This document shows positions 1 to 8,686 of a DNA stretch of 23,885 bases, piece by piece. The translations under genes were made by a program, and so were the position numbers. The DNA is taken from positions 1-23,885 of the forward strand of contig JAUWGZ010000008.1 of assembly GCA_030606165.1 (NCBI GenBank), written 5' to 3'. Below the pieces are notes generated by a model, which worked only from the letters and a program-made list of their open reading frames with translations, was not told the DNA's origin and ran no database searches. This stretch comes from Dehalococcoidia bacterium. Lineage in GTDB: Bacteria; Chloroflexota; Dehalococcoidia; GIF9; AB-539-J10. Numbering within the stretch: position 1 is the stretch's first letter; each line of letters opens with the position of its first letter.

Positions 1-200
1 GGTGGCGGCACAGATGTCGCAGGCAAAACCTTGGTGGTCCTTAGCTTTTCATAGAACTGGTCAGGACTCAGGTCGAGACTATCGCGGTAGAGGTCCGTGC
101 CAAAGCGGACAACGAGTGGAACCACTGTAATCCCGAACTCCTCAGCTACCTGAGGGGGCAGGTCAGCAACACTATCAGTCACAATAGCTACATTAGGCAC
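1..200 (-). CDS. DegV family protein, N-terminal part (cut by window edge)
   Basis: The minus strand encodes 66 residues beginning VPNVAIVTDSVADLPP, followed by an EEFGITVVPLVVRFG segment and then DLSPDQFYEKL. This matches the N-terminus of DegV proteins, which bind a fatty acid and in Firmicutes deliver it to fatty-acid kinase FakA. The TDS motif and the VVPL strand are the family signatures visible. The GTG at 198-200 is chosen because an AAGAGG ribosome site lies 8 nt upstream and the protein then starts close to the usual (M)xxIAIVTDS. Another GTG seven codons further upstream (MEKRIIS...) is possible. The C-terminal three quarters lie outside the window, so ligand residues cannot be checked. 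It is the last visible gene of a leftward series, after a gap of about 180 bp in which I see no gene. Confidence 0.85.
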   Translation of the reverse strand, partial: MPNVAIVTDSVADLPPQVAEEFGITVVPLVVRFGTDLYRDSLDLSPDQFYEKLRTTKVLPATSVPP

Positions 201-379
201 GGATATTATCCTCTTCTCCACCAAACAACCCCGACAATATCATTTTGCGGCCGCACGGGACTAGAATAGTACGGGTCGTCTGTAGATATGATGCTGCTTG
301 CTCATAAACTGCGCGAGAAAATGACACCACACAGGGACGGGCTACCAGGGCGAAAGGAGCCATTAGTCCAACTACGATA

Positions 380-610
380 TTATCTCCAGTCAGTTAGTTC
401 GGCCTTTGCCAGCATACTTCCCAGTGCCACTAGCCATAGCGAAAAGGCTATTCCCACGCCTAAAATCCACCAGCTTAACGTATCCTCCTGCTGTATATCT
501 CCTATGACCATTTTGGACAATAAATAAAGAAGACCAATCCCAGCCGCTGCTAGCATAGAGTGTGCCACTACACGCCATCCTTTTCGTGTTAGAAACTTCT
601 TTATAATCAT
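380..610 (-). CDS. Small two-helix membrane protein, function unknown
   Basis: A 76-residue protein with a basic N-terminus (MIIKKFLTRKGWR) and two hydrophobic segments, roughly residues 15-36 (VVAHSMLAAAGIGLLYLLSKMV) and 46-70 (SWWILGVGIAFSLWLVALGSML), separated by a short acidic loop. An inner-membrane hairpin with both ends in the cytoplasm is inferred. The ATG is preceded by a strong GGAGGG ribosome site, the best reason to accept such a short frame over the overlapping frames on the other strand. I do not recognise a family. It follows the macro-domain gene on the same strand after about 150 bp, so co-transcription is possible but not shown. Confidence 0.6.
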   Translation of the reverse strand: MIIKKFLTRKGWRVVAHSMLAAAGIGLLYLLSKMVIGDIQQEDTLSWWILGVGIAFSLWLVALGSMLAKAELTDWR

Positions 611-761
611 CGCTCCCTCCTTGCCCTTCTATTGATATTATACTCCATGGAGAACATCCTGAAAAGTGGGGAGAAAGTCGGCTCGCATTCAAAAGTTGGT
701 GAGCCTGAGCATTCTCTATCCTCGCCTTCTCGGGTGACTTGTCCCGTGAGGTTTGGTTTTC

Positions 762-1322
762 TTACGCCTCTAAGCGATTGAGGTAAGCTTTCAGAGCGGA
801 GCGGTAGCCTTGGTATGTCCGTGAATCGAAGAGAACAAACACGACATCTTTAAGGGATGTCGCTTGCTCCTTAAGAAACGAAACGACGGTGCTTACTGCT
901 ATTTTTGCCGCTTCATCCACGGGATAGCCATAGGCTCCGGTGCTGATGGAAGGGAAGGAAATGCTGGCCAATTTGTTCTCGGTAGCTAATTTCAGGCACT
1001 CGTAATAGGCGCTCCTCAAAAGCTCAGCTTCATTTCTGCTGCCACCGTGCCAGATGGGACCAACAGTATGTATCACATACTGTGCTCTGAGATTTCCCCC
1101 TGTGGTGATTACAGCTTTGCCAGTGGGCAATCTACCCTGTTGAGCAACGATTTTCTTACATTCCTCTAATATTGCTGGCCCACCGGCCCGGTGTATTGCT
1201 CCATCCACTCCTCCTCCGCCCATTAAGCTGGAGTTGGCAGCGTTAACGATGGCATCGGTAGCTTGCTCGGTGATATCCCCCTGGACAATAGAAACTTTTG
1301 TTTTATTGACCGTCGCCTCCAT
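762..1322 (-). CDS. Macro-domain protein (ADP-ribose / O-acetyl-ADP-ribose hydrolase type)
   Basis: A 186-residue protein that is essentially one macro domain. Visible signatures are the VQGDIT strand, the substrate-binding AIVNAANSSLMGGGGVDGAIH loop (split here as AIVNAANSSL and MGGGGVDGAIH), and the distal SISTGAYGYPVDEAA loop. These match the MacroD/YmdB branch, whose members hydrolyse O-acetyl-ADP-ribose or remove mono-ADP-ribose from proteins. The length is typical. The N-terminal residues MEATVNKTK precede the first strand. AGGAGGGAAG just upstream supports the ATG at 1322. The protein should be cytosolic. Exact substrate (protein ADP-ribose, O-acetyl-ADP-ribose or RNA phosphate-linked ADP-ribose) cannot be told from sequence. 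It lies between YchF upstream and the small membrane protein downstream, all leftward. Confidence 0.92.
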   Translation of the reverse strand: MEATVNKTKVSIVQGDITEQATDAIVNAANSSLMGGGGVDGAIHRAGGPAILEECKKIVAQQGRLPTGKAVITTGGNLRAQYVIHTVGPIWHGGSRNEAELLRSAYYECLKLATENKLASISFPSISTGAYGYPVDEAAKIAVSTVVSFLKEQATSLKDVVFVLFDSRTYQGYRSALKAYLNRLEA

Positions 1323-1366
1323 CTTCCCTCCTTGCTCTGAACTAATCTCACTTATAAATTCTGCAT

Positions 1367-1386
1367 TTGCCTGATGAATCAGGCAA
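1367..1386. other. Perfect 9-bp hairpin between ychF and the macro-domain gene
   Basis: TTGCCTGAT-GA-ATCAGGCAA forms a perfect inverted repeat just past the ychF stop. No T-run follows on the minus strand, so it is not a classical intrinsic terminator; it could be an RNA 3'-end stabiliser or a protein-binding palindrome. Confidence 0.5.
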
Positions 1387-1405
1387 CTATAAAAATCTGG
1401 AGGAC

Positions 1406-2494
1406 CTAGACATTGAATAAGAAGGTGACTACATTTCCATCCTGGATGATGTAATTTTTGCCTTCTGTCCTCAGCAGACCTCTTTTTCGCGCCTCAGCTA
1501 GATTGCCGCAGCTTTCCAAATCGCCATAGCCGATAACCTCAGCTCGGATAAATCCCCTTTCCATGTCGGAGTGAATCTTTCCTGCTGCTTTTGGTGCTGG
1601 AGTTCCGCCGGGGATAGTCCAGGCCTTTAGCTCAGAGGAAACCGTGGTAAAGAAAGAAACCAGCCCCAGAAGGCTGTAGGAAAGGTCGATAACCCGGTCA
1701 AGCGCCGGTTTGCTCAGTCCCATAGCTTCACGGAATTCCTTGGCCTCATCGTCGCTGAGCTGGACTAGCTCCATCTCCAGCTTGCCGCAGAGAGCTACTA
1801 CGGCAAATTGGGGGTAAAGGGAACTTATCTCACCTTCCAGTTGTGAAGCCTGTGATATTTGCTCCTCTCCTATATTAAGGACTACCAGCATAGGTTTGGC
1901 GGTAAGAAATTGATAGTTGGCTAACATTTTGAGTTCTTCTTTAGCTAGGTCTTGTAGTCTTATTGGTATATCCTTCTCTAGCTCCACCTTAACCTTTTGA
2001 AGCAAAAGTTGCTCCTTTAAATAGGACTCCCGCTCTGCTGCTTTAGCTCCTTTTAAACTCGTCTCCAGTTTGTCAAGCCTTCTCTCCATAATAGCTAAAT
2101 CGGAAATAGCGAGTTCTAAATCCAAGGAAGCTATGTCTCGTTTCGGCTCTATGCTTCCTTCAGGATGGGGAACCTTGCCATCATCAAAAGCCCGCACTAC
2201 CTGGAGCAAGGCATCAGCAGTAGTCAGGTAGTTCAAGAATTCTCCCCCCGGTCCTTCCTTACCGAAGCCCTTGAGGGAACCGGCAATGTCTGTGTAACTC
2301 ACCTCTGCGGGAACAGTCTTTTTGGGCTGGAATATGCCTTCCAGCACTGATAGACGGGAATCGGGCACTTTAGCCACGCCGGTATTGGGAGCCAGGGTAG
2401 TGGAATAAGCGGCAACTTCAGCCTTACCTTTGGTTAGGGCATTAAAGATAGTCGTTTTGCCGCTCTCAGGTATCCCGATAATGGCAACCTTCAT
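1406..2494 (-). CDS. ychF: Obg-like ATPase YchF
   Basis: A 362-residue protein matching the YchF/OLA1 family of ribosome-associated nucleotide hydrolases, which prefer ATP over GTP. The P-loop is GIPESGKT at residues 7-14, the switch II region is DIAGSLKGFGKEGPGG, and the fourth motif is LNIGE, the NxxE form that replaces NKxD in this family and explains the ATP preference. A helical insert (about residues 125-190, rich in K/E/L) corresponds to the coiled-coil domain, and the C-terminus (FIRAEVIGYGDL ... NVVTFLFNV) is the TGS domain. An AGGA site lies 8 nt before the ATG. It is divergent from holA, with a repeat element between them. Length and ends are complete. Role: translation and stress-related, cytosolic. 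Confidence 0.96.
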   Translation of the reverse strand: MKVAIIGIPESGKTTIFNALTKGKAEVAAYSTTLAPNTGVAKVPDSRLSVLEGIFQPKKTVPAEVSYTDIAGSLKGFGKEGPGGEFLNYLTTADALLQVVRAFDDGKVPHPEGSIEPKRDIASLDLELAISDLAIMERRLDKLETSLKGAKAAERESYLKEQLLLQKVKVELEKDIPIRLQDLAKEELKMLANYQFLTAKPMLVVLNIGEEQISQASQLEGEISSLYPQFAVVALCGKLEMELVQLSDDEAKEFREAMGLSKPALDRVIDLSYSLLGLVSFFTTVSSELKAWTIPGGTPAPKAAGKIHSDMERGFIRAEVIGYGDLESCGNLAEARKRGLLRTEGKNYIIQDGNVVTFLFNV

Positions 2495-2564
2495 GATTAT
2501 ATCCTATCATATTTTGCTTTTAGCGATTGATTAATACATTTGTCATTCCGAGCCCTTCGCTTCA

Positions 2565-2696
2565 TGTCATTCTGAGCCGAAGGCGAAGAATCTAACTCCG
2601 CTCAGGGTAAACTCCGCGAAGAATCCTTCGTATAGCTCAGGACGGTGTCTAGAGATTCTTCGTCGTCCCGATGTATCGGGACTCCTCAGAATGACA
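2565..2696. repeat. Dispersed palindromic repeat between ychF and holA
   Basis: The element is bounded by TGTCATTCTGAG (2565-2576) and its exact reverse complement CTCAGAATGACA (2685-2696). Inside are several short inverted pieces of the same vocabulary (gaagaatct / agattcttc, cccgatgtatcggga). It has the make-up of the REP-like 'gtcattctgag...' family seen elsewhere in this window (8687, 13506, 19531). A second partial head (TGTCATTCCGAG) sits at 2541-2552. An open frame of 79 codons runs across it on the minus strand but has no family character. Confidence 0.85.
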
Positions 2697-2761
2697 TTGC
2701 TAGGCGCCCTCTTTTGAGCTTCTGCCAGGAAAAGCTGGTGCTGTGATAGAATACCAAGTAA

Positions 2762-3754
2762 ATGCTCTACATTCTTTATGGTCAGGACGATTTCTCCCTT
2801 AATCAAGCTGTGGAGAAAATTAAAGCTGACCTGGGCGATTGGGAAATGCTAGCGACTAGCACCACCAACTTAGAGGGTCAACATCTAACTTTAAGTGAAC
2901 TTAGAAATAAATGTGGTGCCGCTCCTTTTTTATCCTCACATCGCCTGGTTATAGTTGATGGCTTGTTAGGGCGTTTTGAGGTAAAACAAAGCAGACCACG
3001 GTCTGGCAAAGGCAAATCCGGAAATGGGCTGGGGGAATGGGAAGGCCTGGCTTCTTACATCGAGCAAATGTCGGAAACGACTGTGCTGATGCTGGTTGAT
3101 GGGGAGGTGAAGGGTCATAATCCTCTATTAAAGAAGCTTTCACCATTAGCTGAAGTAAGAACCTTCCCCTTGTTGAGAGGCAGGGATTTAAAGGCCTGGA
3201 TACAACAACGGGTAAAGGGAGAGGGCGGCGATATCACCCCCCAGGCCGTGAATTTGCTCGCTGAACTTATAGGTGGAGACTTATGGGCGATGAATGGTGA
3301 AATCCAGAAACTGCTTCTTTATAGCCAGGAGCGCCCTATCAGCGAAGATGATGTTAGACAACTGGTAAGTCATGTCCAGGAGGCTAACATCTTTGCTCTG
3401 GTGGATGCCGTGGCCGAAGGTCGAACCGAATTAGCCCAACGGATACTTCATCGGCTGTATGATGATGGTGTGGCGCCAACGTATATCCTGGTTATGATTA
3501 CCAGGCAATTCCGCTTAATAGCTCAAGCCAAAGATTTAGAACGGGGACTGTCCCGCCTGCAGATTCAGGATAGGTTGGGGCTGAAATCAAGCTATAGCTT
3601 AGATAAAACGCTTAGCCAGGCCAAATTGTATGATTTTGAGGGCGTAAAGCGGGCTTACGATAAGCTTTTGGAAACCGACTTAGCCATCAAAACTGGCAAG
3701 TATAGCGATAAATTAGCTCTAGAACTCCTGGTAACCGAGCTTGCCTGCCTATAA
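2762..3754 (+). CDS. holA: DNA polymerase III subunit delta (clamp-loader wrench)
   Basis: A 330-residue protein of normal length for HolA. The N-terminus MLYILYGQDDFSL matches the family opening (LYGxDxFL), where delta contacts the beta clamp. The middle holds the AAA+-like fold without a functional Walker A, as expected for delta: AWIQQR, then ITPQAVNLLAELIGGDLWAMNGEIQKL. The C-terminus is the helical collar domain (ANIFALVDAVAEGRTELAQRILHRL ... LAIKTGKYSDKLALELLVTELA). Delta opens the sliding clamp within the tau/gamma-delta-delta' loader. No convincing ribosome site precedes the ATG, but the family-typical start fits. The gene runs divergently from ychF, and a 9-bp hairpin follows the stop. 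The insert SRPRSGKGKSGNG near residue 80 is an unusual basic, low-complexity loop. Confidence 0.93.
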   Translation: MLYILYGQDDFSLNQAVEKIKADLGDWEMLATSTTNLEGQHLTLSELRNKCGAAPFLSSHRLVIVDGLLGRFEVKQSRPRSGKGKSGNGLGEWEGLASYIEQMSETTVLMLVDGEVKGHNPLLKKLSPLAEVRTFPLLRGRDLKAWIQQRVKGEGGDITPQAVNLLAELIGGDLWAMNGEIQKLLLYSQERPISEDDVRQLVSHVQEANIFALVDAVAEGRTELAQRILHRLYDDGVAPTYILVMITRQFRLIAQAKDLERGLSRLQIQDRLGLKSSYSLDKTLSQAKLYDFEGVKRAYDKLLETDLAIKTGKYSDKLALELLVTELACL

Positions 3755-3756
3755 TT

Positions 3757-3779
3757 CTCTCTCCCCTGGCGGGAGAGAG
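3757..3779. repeat. Perfect 9-bp hairpin after holA
   Basis: CTCTCTCCC-CTGGC-GGGAGAGAG begins 3 nt after the holA stop, followed by ctagagaggggg, which could re-pair with the first arm. There is no T-run, so it is either a dispersed repeat or a weak Rho-independent-like stop. Confidence 0.6.
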
Positions 3780-3823
3780 CTAGAGAGGGGGAAATGCTTA
3801 AGGCGAGGCAATCTCGGAAAATA

Positions 3824-3949
3824 AAATCCTAAATTCTAAATACTAAACAATATCAAATGACCAAAAGCCCAATGCCCAAAAGAGTTTTGAACTTTGAATT
3901 TAGATATTGGGATTTGTTTAGGATTTAGTGCTTGGAGTTTAGAATTTAG
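3824..3949. repeat. AT-rich long palindromic element, copy 1
   Basis: The ends AAATTCTAAA (3831-3840) and TTTAGAATTT (3938-3947) are exact reverse complements. The interior continues as an imperfect palindrome (actaaacaatatcaaa ... gatattgggatttgtttagg). A related element lies at 8780-8959. It ends about 10 nt before the ribosome site of the PPC gene, so it may carry that gene's upstream signals. Confidence 0.8.
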
Positions 3950-3974
3950 CTTGGAATCGCAAAGGAGGTTTAGC

Positions 3975-4427
3975 ATGAAAGCGTGTGAAGGACGAATGAG
4001 CCGGGTTTTCGTGATACGGCTGGAAGATGGAGATATGGTGCCCGAATGTATCGAGCGTTTTGCCGAAGAAAAGGGAGTGTCTGTAGGACAGGCTATCTTA
4101 GTGGGCGGAATTGGAGGTGGCGATGTCGTTGTCGGCCCACGACGTTCGGAAGAAAGGCCGCCAGAGCCAATGCTCCTGCCTATTAACGGAGCCCATGAAG
4201 TGGTGGGAGTGGGTGTGCTCGCTCCCGGTGAGGATGGCAAGCCGACTCTGCATATCCATGCTGCCCTAGGGCGGGCGGGGCAGACCTTGACCGGATGCCT
4301 GCGGCACGGCGTCACCACCTGGCTTGTGGGAGAAGTCATCATCTATGAAATCCTCGGCGCAGACATGGTGCGTATCAAGGACAAACAGAGCGGCTTCGAG
4401 CTTCTGGAGTCTGCGAGTAACCGCTGA
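3975..4427 (+). CDS. PPC (DUF296) domain protein
   Basis: A 150-residue protein that is almost entirely one PPC/DUF296 domain, the fold also found in plant AT-hook proteins. Family marks are the opening SRVFVIRLEDGDMVPECIERFAEE (split: SRVFVIRLEDGD, MVPECIERFAEE), the GGIGGGDVVVG turn, and the metal-associated LHIHAALGRAG motif around residue 95, with two histidines spaced HxH. Bacterial members are small trimers of uncertain role, often annotated as DNA-binding without proof. An open frame extends upstream to 3894, but that part is repeat sequence. The ATG at 3975 has a near-perfect AAAGGAGG ribosome site 6 nt away, so I start there. It precedes the large activase gene by about 100 bp on the same strand. 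Confidence 0.88.
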   Translation: MKACEGRMSRVFVIRLEDGDMVPECIERFAEEKGVSVGQAILVGGIGGGDVVVGPRRSEERPPEPMLLPINGAHEVVGVGVLAPGEDGKPTLHIHAALGRAGQTLTGCLRHGVTTWLVGEVIIYEILGADMVRIKDKQSGFELLESASNR

Positions 4428-4490
4428 ACAATTGTGGGACATAATACCCGATTTGTGGCAAACCTAATTAGTATGGTGTCCCTGGAATTC

Positions 4491-4532
4491 GCAAGAAAGT
4501 CCGTTTCTTGCTACAATTGCTCACTGAGCAAT
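4491..4532 (+). promoter_or_regulatory. Two abutting perfect inverted repeats covering the start codon of the activase gene
   Basis: GCAAGAAA-GTCCG-TTTCTTGC (4491-4511) is followed after 4 nt by ATTGCTCA-C-TGAGCAAT (4516-4532), whose last two bases are the A and T of the ATG at 4531. No ordinary ribosome site is visible between them. The first could be an RNA hairpin and the second, with its 1-nt centre, an operator. Together they could gate initiation of the downstream gene. Function is inference. Confidence 0.5.
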
Positions 4533-7500
4533 GGGCTACTATTTAGGCGTAGATATTGGCTCTGTCAATGCTAAGCTGGCGCTCATAGATGAGAACGGCG
4601 AGGTCGTTGAGTTCGATACCGAGAAGGTAATTTCCAGCCCCAAGGCCGCCGTCAGTTCACTTATCGCCAGACTGGGCGAGAGACGCAAGCTGGAAGAGAT
4701 TGTCGCTGCCGGCGTATCCGGCTCTGGCAGGGCTGTTATCCCCAAAGAGCTTGGCTGGACGGAATACAGTAGCTCACTGGCGATTGCCTCCGGGCTGCTC
4801 CACCGTTACCTCGACGTTAAAACCATCATACAAATCGGCGGCCAGAGCACCCTGGTTGTAGAGCTGGAAGATGGCTTGAAGAAGCCGTGGAAGGTGGAAT
4901 CCAACCCCCTCTGCGCTGCGGGCACGGGAAGATTTCTGGAGCAACAGGCATACAGGCTTGGCATCAGCATGGAGGACTTCGCCAGCCTGGCCCTGAAATG
5001 TAAAGGCACTCCACCCAGGATAGCCGCCCGGTGCAGCGTCTTTGCCAAGACCGACCTCATCCACCTACAACAGAAGGGAGCCCCGCTGGACGCCATGCTC
5101 TACGCACTCTGCGAAAGCGTGGCCCGGATGGTCGCCTCTTTGAAGAAAGGGACTTTTCAGGAGCCGGTCTATTTCGTGGGCGGCGTTGCCGCCAATCCTG
5201 CCGTGGCCAAATCCCTCAATGATATGATTTCTGCCAGGAACGGGCATCCCATTGAGGTAGTCATTCCCGAAGACTACCTTCACAGGGAGTCCCTGGGTTC
5301 GGCATTACTTTCCATAGGGAAAACTTCCCAGGGCGTTATGCTGTCGGGAACGGACGCCAAGCAGCGCCATTTTGAGATGCCCAAGCTGGAAATTGTCGCC
5401 GTTCAGGATGGTAAGGATGGTCAGAGGATAGAAGAACAATGCGTTGGCTACCTCGGGGTTGACGTTGGCTCCACCAGCACCAAGGCGGTGATAATGGATG
5501 AGTCCGGCACACGGTTGCTGGGAAAGAATTACCTGATGACTGCGGGAAGACCGGTTGAGGCTGTCAGGCAGGTCTTCAGGAACTTGCTTCGGGATGGTGC
5601 AGGCAAGGTCAAGATAGCTGGCGCTGGTGTTACCGGCTCGGGCAGATATCTGGTAGGTGGCTTCATCGGGGTGGACCTGATTAAGAACGAGATAACAGCA
5701 CAGACCAGAGCTGCCGCCGATATGGACCCCGAAGCAGACATCATTGAGATTGGCGGACAGGACTCCAAGCTGGTCATCAAGAGAAACGGCGTGGTCGTGG
5801 ACTATCACATGAACAAAGCCTGTGCCGCGGGGACAGGAAGCTTTATTGACGAGCTGGCCGAGATGCTCGGCATTTCCGCGACCAACGGTGAGTTTGCCGA
5901 TTTGGCATTTGCCGCCCCCTATACCATTGAGCTGGGAACGAGATGTGCTGCCTTTATGGGTCAGGCGGTGGCCTCGGCACAGCAGGAAGGCGTGCCCCTG
6001 GAAATAATCACGGCCAGTCTGGCTAACTCCATAGCCAAGAACTATCTTTCCAAGGTGGTGGAGCACAGAAAGCTGGGCGGCAAGGTTATCCTCACTGGAG
6101 CGGTATTCTACAACAAGGCCGTAGTCTCTGCCTTCCATCATGAGCTTGAGGGAAAAACACTGACCGTGCCGGAGCACAAAGAGGTCAGCGGTGCCATAGG
6201 CGCAGCCCTCCTGGCAAAAGAAGCTATGGCTGGCCAGGAATCGAAGTTCAATGGCCTTCAGGAGGTCGTGGATAGTGAGTGTAAGCTTACTACGTTCGTG
6301 TGCAAAGGGTGCGACAACAATTGCACTATTACCCGGATGGAGATGCCTGGTGAAGAGTCTAGCTATTATGGCAGCAGGTGCGACAAGTACGACGCCATAG
6401 CCAGCCATGCCAAGAGAGAGACCTTCTTCGATAAGCGGGAACAATTGCTCTTTCGAGAGTACAAGAAGGATTCCGGCACGGGGCCTGCGGTGGGCATTCC
6501 CAGAGGACTTCTGGTGTATGATTATGCTCCGCTACTTATCGGGTTTCTCAATGCCCTCAATGCCAGGGTTGTCCTTACCAGCCAGACCAACAACGCAATC
6601 ATGGACCAGGCCATCGAGTTAAGCTACACCGATAGTTGTTTTCCTATGAAGCTCCTCCACGGGCATGCGGCAATGCTCAAGGATACGGATTACATACTGT
6701 ACCCCTGTGCTATTCGCCTGGGTAGGAAAGATGGGGATGAGAGTCAGCAATACTCCTGTCCCTTAGTCCAGGCCTCCCCGTTCATAATACGCAATGTGCT
6801 TGACCTGGGGGAACGGCTGTTGATACCCATACTTGATTTCAGCCAGGGCGATGATGACGCAATAAAGAACCTTGCGGATGTCGCTGTGAAGATGGGGTTC
6901 AGCAAAAGGAAAGGCAAGAAGGCGGCCCTGGCCGGGCTTGAATCTCAGCGAAGGTTCGAGTCTGACCAGGCAGCGCTGGGCAAGGAGCTATTAAAGCAAT
7001 TACACCAAAGCGACCAGTTGGGCGTGGTCCTCTTTGCCAGGTCTTATATGTCGCAAGATACCGGGGCAAACCTGGGCATAGCGGAGAAGCTTGCTCAGCT
7101 TGGGGTGGTGCCCATACCGCTGGACTTTTTGCCACTGGAGTCGGTGAATGCCAAGGATTACTCCGACCGTCCTTACTGGTTCTATGAGAACAAGTATATA
7201 GCCGGCGCTGATATAACTGTCTCAGACCCGCAGCTTTATGGGTTGTGGCTGTCAAACTTCGGGTGCGGTCCGAACTCCTTCATAATCCACATTGTGGAAG
7301 ATATCATGGGGGGCAAGCCTCTGGGGCAGCTGGAAATAGACGAGCATGCCGCTGAGGCTGGTATCGTTACCCGCCTCGAAGCCTTCGTCGACACCATTCA
7401 AGGATTTGCCCATTCTGCAGGGAAGCTGGAAGCGCCAAAAAAAGAAGATATCTATCGGAAAGCATTTCCGCCCGTCATTTCTACCACGAAGACCTTTATT

Positions 7501-8670
7501 ATTCCCAGGATGGCGCCGCACATTGAGCTTGTAGCTGCGCTTCTGGAGGGCAGCGGCTTCAGAGCAGTTGTGCTTCCTGAGGCCAATGAACGAAATCTAT
7601 TCTATGCCGATAAGGTAACGTCGGGTGTGGAATGTTTGCCCTATCGGGTAACCCTGGGCGACTTTCTGAGGTTCTATTACGAAAATGGCACTGACTTGAA
7701 AAACGTCGAAGCAGTTATGGCCGGGGCATACGGTCCTTGCCGCTTTGGGAAATATGCCCTGGAACAAATCAAGATATTTAAAGATGTGGGCATTGACCTT
7801 CCAATACGGACCACTGTGTCGAACAATGCTTATCGGGATACAGACATTAGCCCTCGTTTTGCCCGCCTCGCCTGGAAGGGCAGCGTCGCTATTGACTATC
7901 TCCAAAGGTTGCTCTGGCGCACTCGCCCTTATGAAAAGCGGCCAGGCTCGGCCGACGAACTGTTCAACGAATATCTCGGCAGAATTGTCGGTCGTGTCCG
8001 TAAGAAGGAAAGGTTCGATGATATCCTGAGCCAGGTAACTTCTGATTTCAGGTCTCTCATTGACCCTGAACTGCCCCGCAGGCCGTTGGTGGGCATTAAT
8101 GGCGAAATCTTTCTGCGCTCCAACAGATTTAGCAACCAGGACCTGGTCAGGGAGTGCGAAAAGGCCGGGCTGGAGGTCGTCGTTTCTTCCATTGGGGAAT
8201 GGATGAAATATATCTTCTACCGGCATGTTGAGGATGCTGTCAGGGACCGCAAATTTCTGAAGGCGCTGATTAGCTACGTGATAAAGCGTGTCTGGGAGCA
8301 TGATGAGCACACGGTAGTCAAACATTTCCAGGACCTGATTGATGAAGAGGAGCCCTCAACGAAAGAGGTACTGAGATGGACAAGCCAATGGCTTTCCCCA
8401 AAATGCGGAAGCGAGGCAGTTCTCAGTATAGGTGCTGGAGTCGAATGGATGGAGAATCCTAAGTTTGCTGGTGTGATATCGGTAATGCCCCATGGCTGTA
8501 TGCCCGGTGGAATTGTGGCTGCCATGTCGGATAAGTTCAGTGCCTTGTATCGCAAGCCCTGGATCAATCTCACCTATGACGGCTTTGCGGAAAGCACCAA
8601 CCTTACGAGAATCAATAATTTTGCTGAGGTCATCAGGTTTTGCAGCCAGGAAGGAAAGGAAGGTGCTTAG
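4531..8670 (+). CDS. Acyl-CoA dehydratase activase-related giant fusion (two BcrA/BadF/HgdC ATPase domains plus DUF2229 and dehydratase-like regions)
   Basis: A 1379-residue cytosolic protein. Residues 1-270 and about 307-570 are two ASKHA-fold ATPase domains of the BcrA/BadF/HgdC type. Each has a phosphate loop (GVDIGSVNAK, GVDVGSTSTK) and the two cysteines that, across a dimer, hold one [4Fe-4S] cluster in HgdC: C128 (CAAGTGRF) and C168 (RCSVF) in the first, C431 (CAAGTGSF) and C472 (RCAAF) in the second. A cysteine group C591-X2-C594-X3-C598 ... C617 opens the DUF2229 region. Beyond about residue 640 come conserved SYTDSCFP, YPCAIRLG, GAYGPCRFGKY and MPHGCMPGG motifs of the COG3580/COG3581 type, related to dehydratase subunits. 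HgdC-type proteins drive ATP-dependent low-potential electron transfer; the physiological acceptor of these fusions is not known. ATG at 4531 overlaps a palindrome. No dehydratase partner genes are adjacent. Confidence 0.93.
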   Translation: MGYYLGVDIGSVNAKLALIDENGEVVEFDTEKVISSPKAAVSSLIARLGERRKLEEIVAAGVSGSGRAVIPKELGWTEYSSSLAIASGLLHRYLDVKTIIQIGGQSTLVVELEDGLKKPWKVESNPLCAAGTGRFLEQQAYRLGISMEDFASLALKCKGTPPRIAARCSVFAKTDLIHLQQKGAPLDAMLYALCESVARMVASLKKGTFQEPVYFVGGVAANPAVAKSLNDMISARNGHPIEVVIPEDYLHRESLGSALLSIGKTSQGVMLSGTDAKQRHFEMPKLEIVAVQDGKDGQRIEEQCVGYLGVDVGSTSTKAVIMDESGTRLLGKNYLMTAGRPVEAVRQVFRNLLRDGAGKVKIAGAGVTGSGRYLVGGFIGVDLIKNEITAQTRAAADMDPEADIIEIGGQDSKLVIKRNGVVVDYHMNKACAAGTGSFIDELAEMLGISATNGEFADLAFAAPYTIELGTRCAAFMGQAVASAQQEGVPLEIITASLANSIAKNYLSKVVEHRKLGGKVILTGAVFYNKAVVSAFHHELEGKTLTVPEHKEVSGAIGAALLAKEAMAGQESKFNGLQEVVDSECKLTTFVCKGCDNNCTITRMEMPGEESSYYGSRCDKYDAIASHAKRETFFDKREQLLFREYKKDSGTGPAVGIPRGLLVYDYAPLLIGFLNALNARVVLTSQTNNAIMDQAIELSYTDSCFPMKLLHGHAAMLKDTDYILYPCAIRLGRKDGDESQQYSCPLVQASPFIIRNVLDLGERLLIPILDFSQGDDDAIKNLADVAVKMGFSKRKGKKAALAGLESQRRFESDQAALGKELLKQLHQSDQLGVVLFARSYMSQDTGANLGIAEKLAQLGVVPIPLDFLPLESVNAKDYSDRPYWFYENKYIAGADITVSDPQLYGLWLSNFGCGPNSFIIHIVEDIMGGKPLGQLEIDEHAAEAGIVTRLEAFVDTIQGFAHSAGKLEAPKKEDIYRKAFPPVISTTKTFIIPRMAPHIELVAALLEGSGFRAVVLPEANERNLFYADKVTSGVECLPYRVTLGDFLRFYYENGTDLKNVEAVMAGAYGPCRFGKYALEQIKIFKDVGIDLPIRTTVSNNAYRDTDISPRFARLAWKGSVAIDYLQRLLWRTRPYEKRPGSADELFNEYLGRIVGRVRKKERFDDILSQVTSDFRSLIDPELPRRPLVGINGEIFLRSNRFSNQDLVRECEKAGLEVVVSSIGEWMKYIFYRHVEDAVRDRKFLKALISYVIKRVWEHDEHTVVKHFQDLIDEEEPSTKEVLRWTSQWLSPKCGSEAVLSIGAGVEWMENPKFAGVISVMPHGCMPGGIVAAMSDKFSALYRKPWINLTYDGFAESTNLTRINNFAEVIRFCSQEGKEGA

Positions 8671-8686
8671 GCAGCCCTCCCTTTTT

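Noticed and set aside
2567..2806. A 79-codon minus-strand frame between ychF and holA
   Set aside because: It is mostly translated palindromic repeat and overlaps the start of holA; no ribosome site or family similarity.
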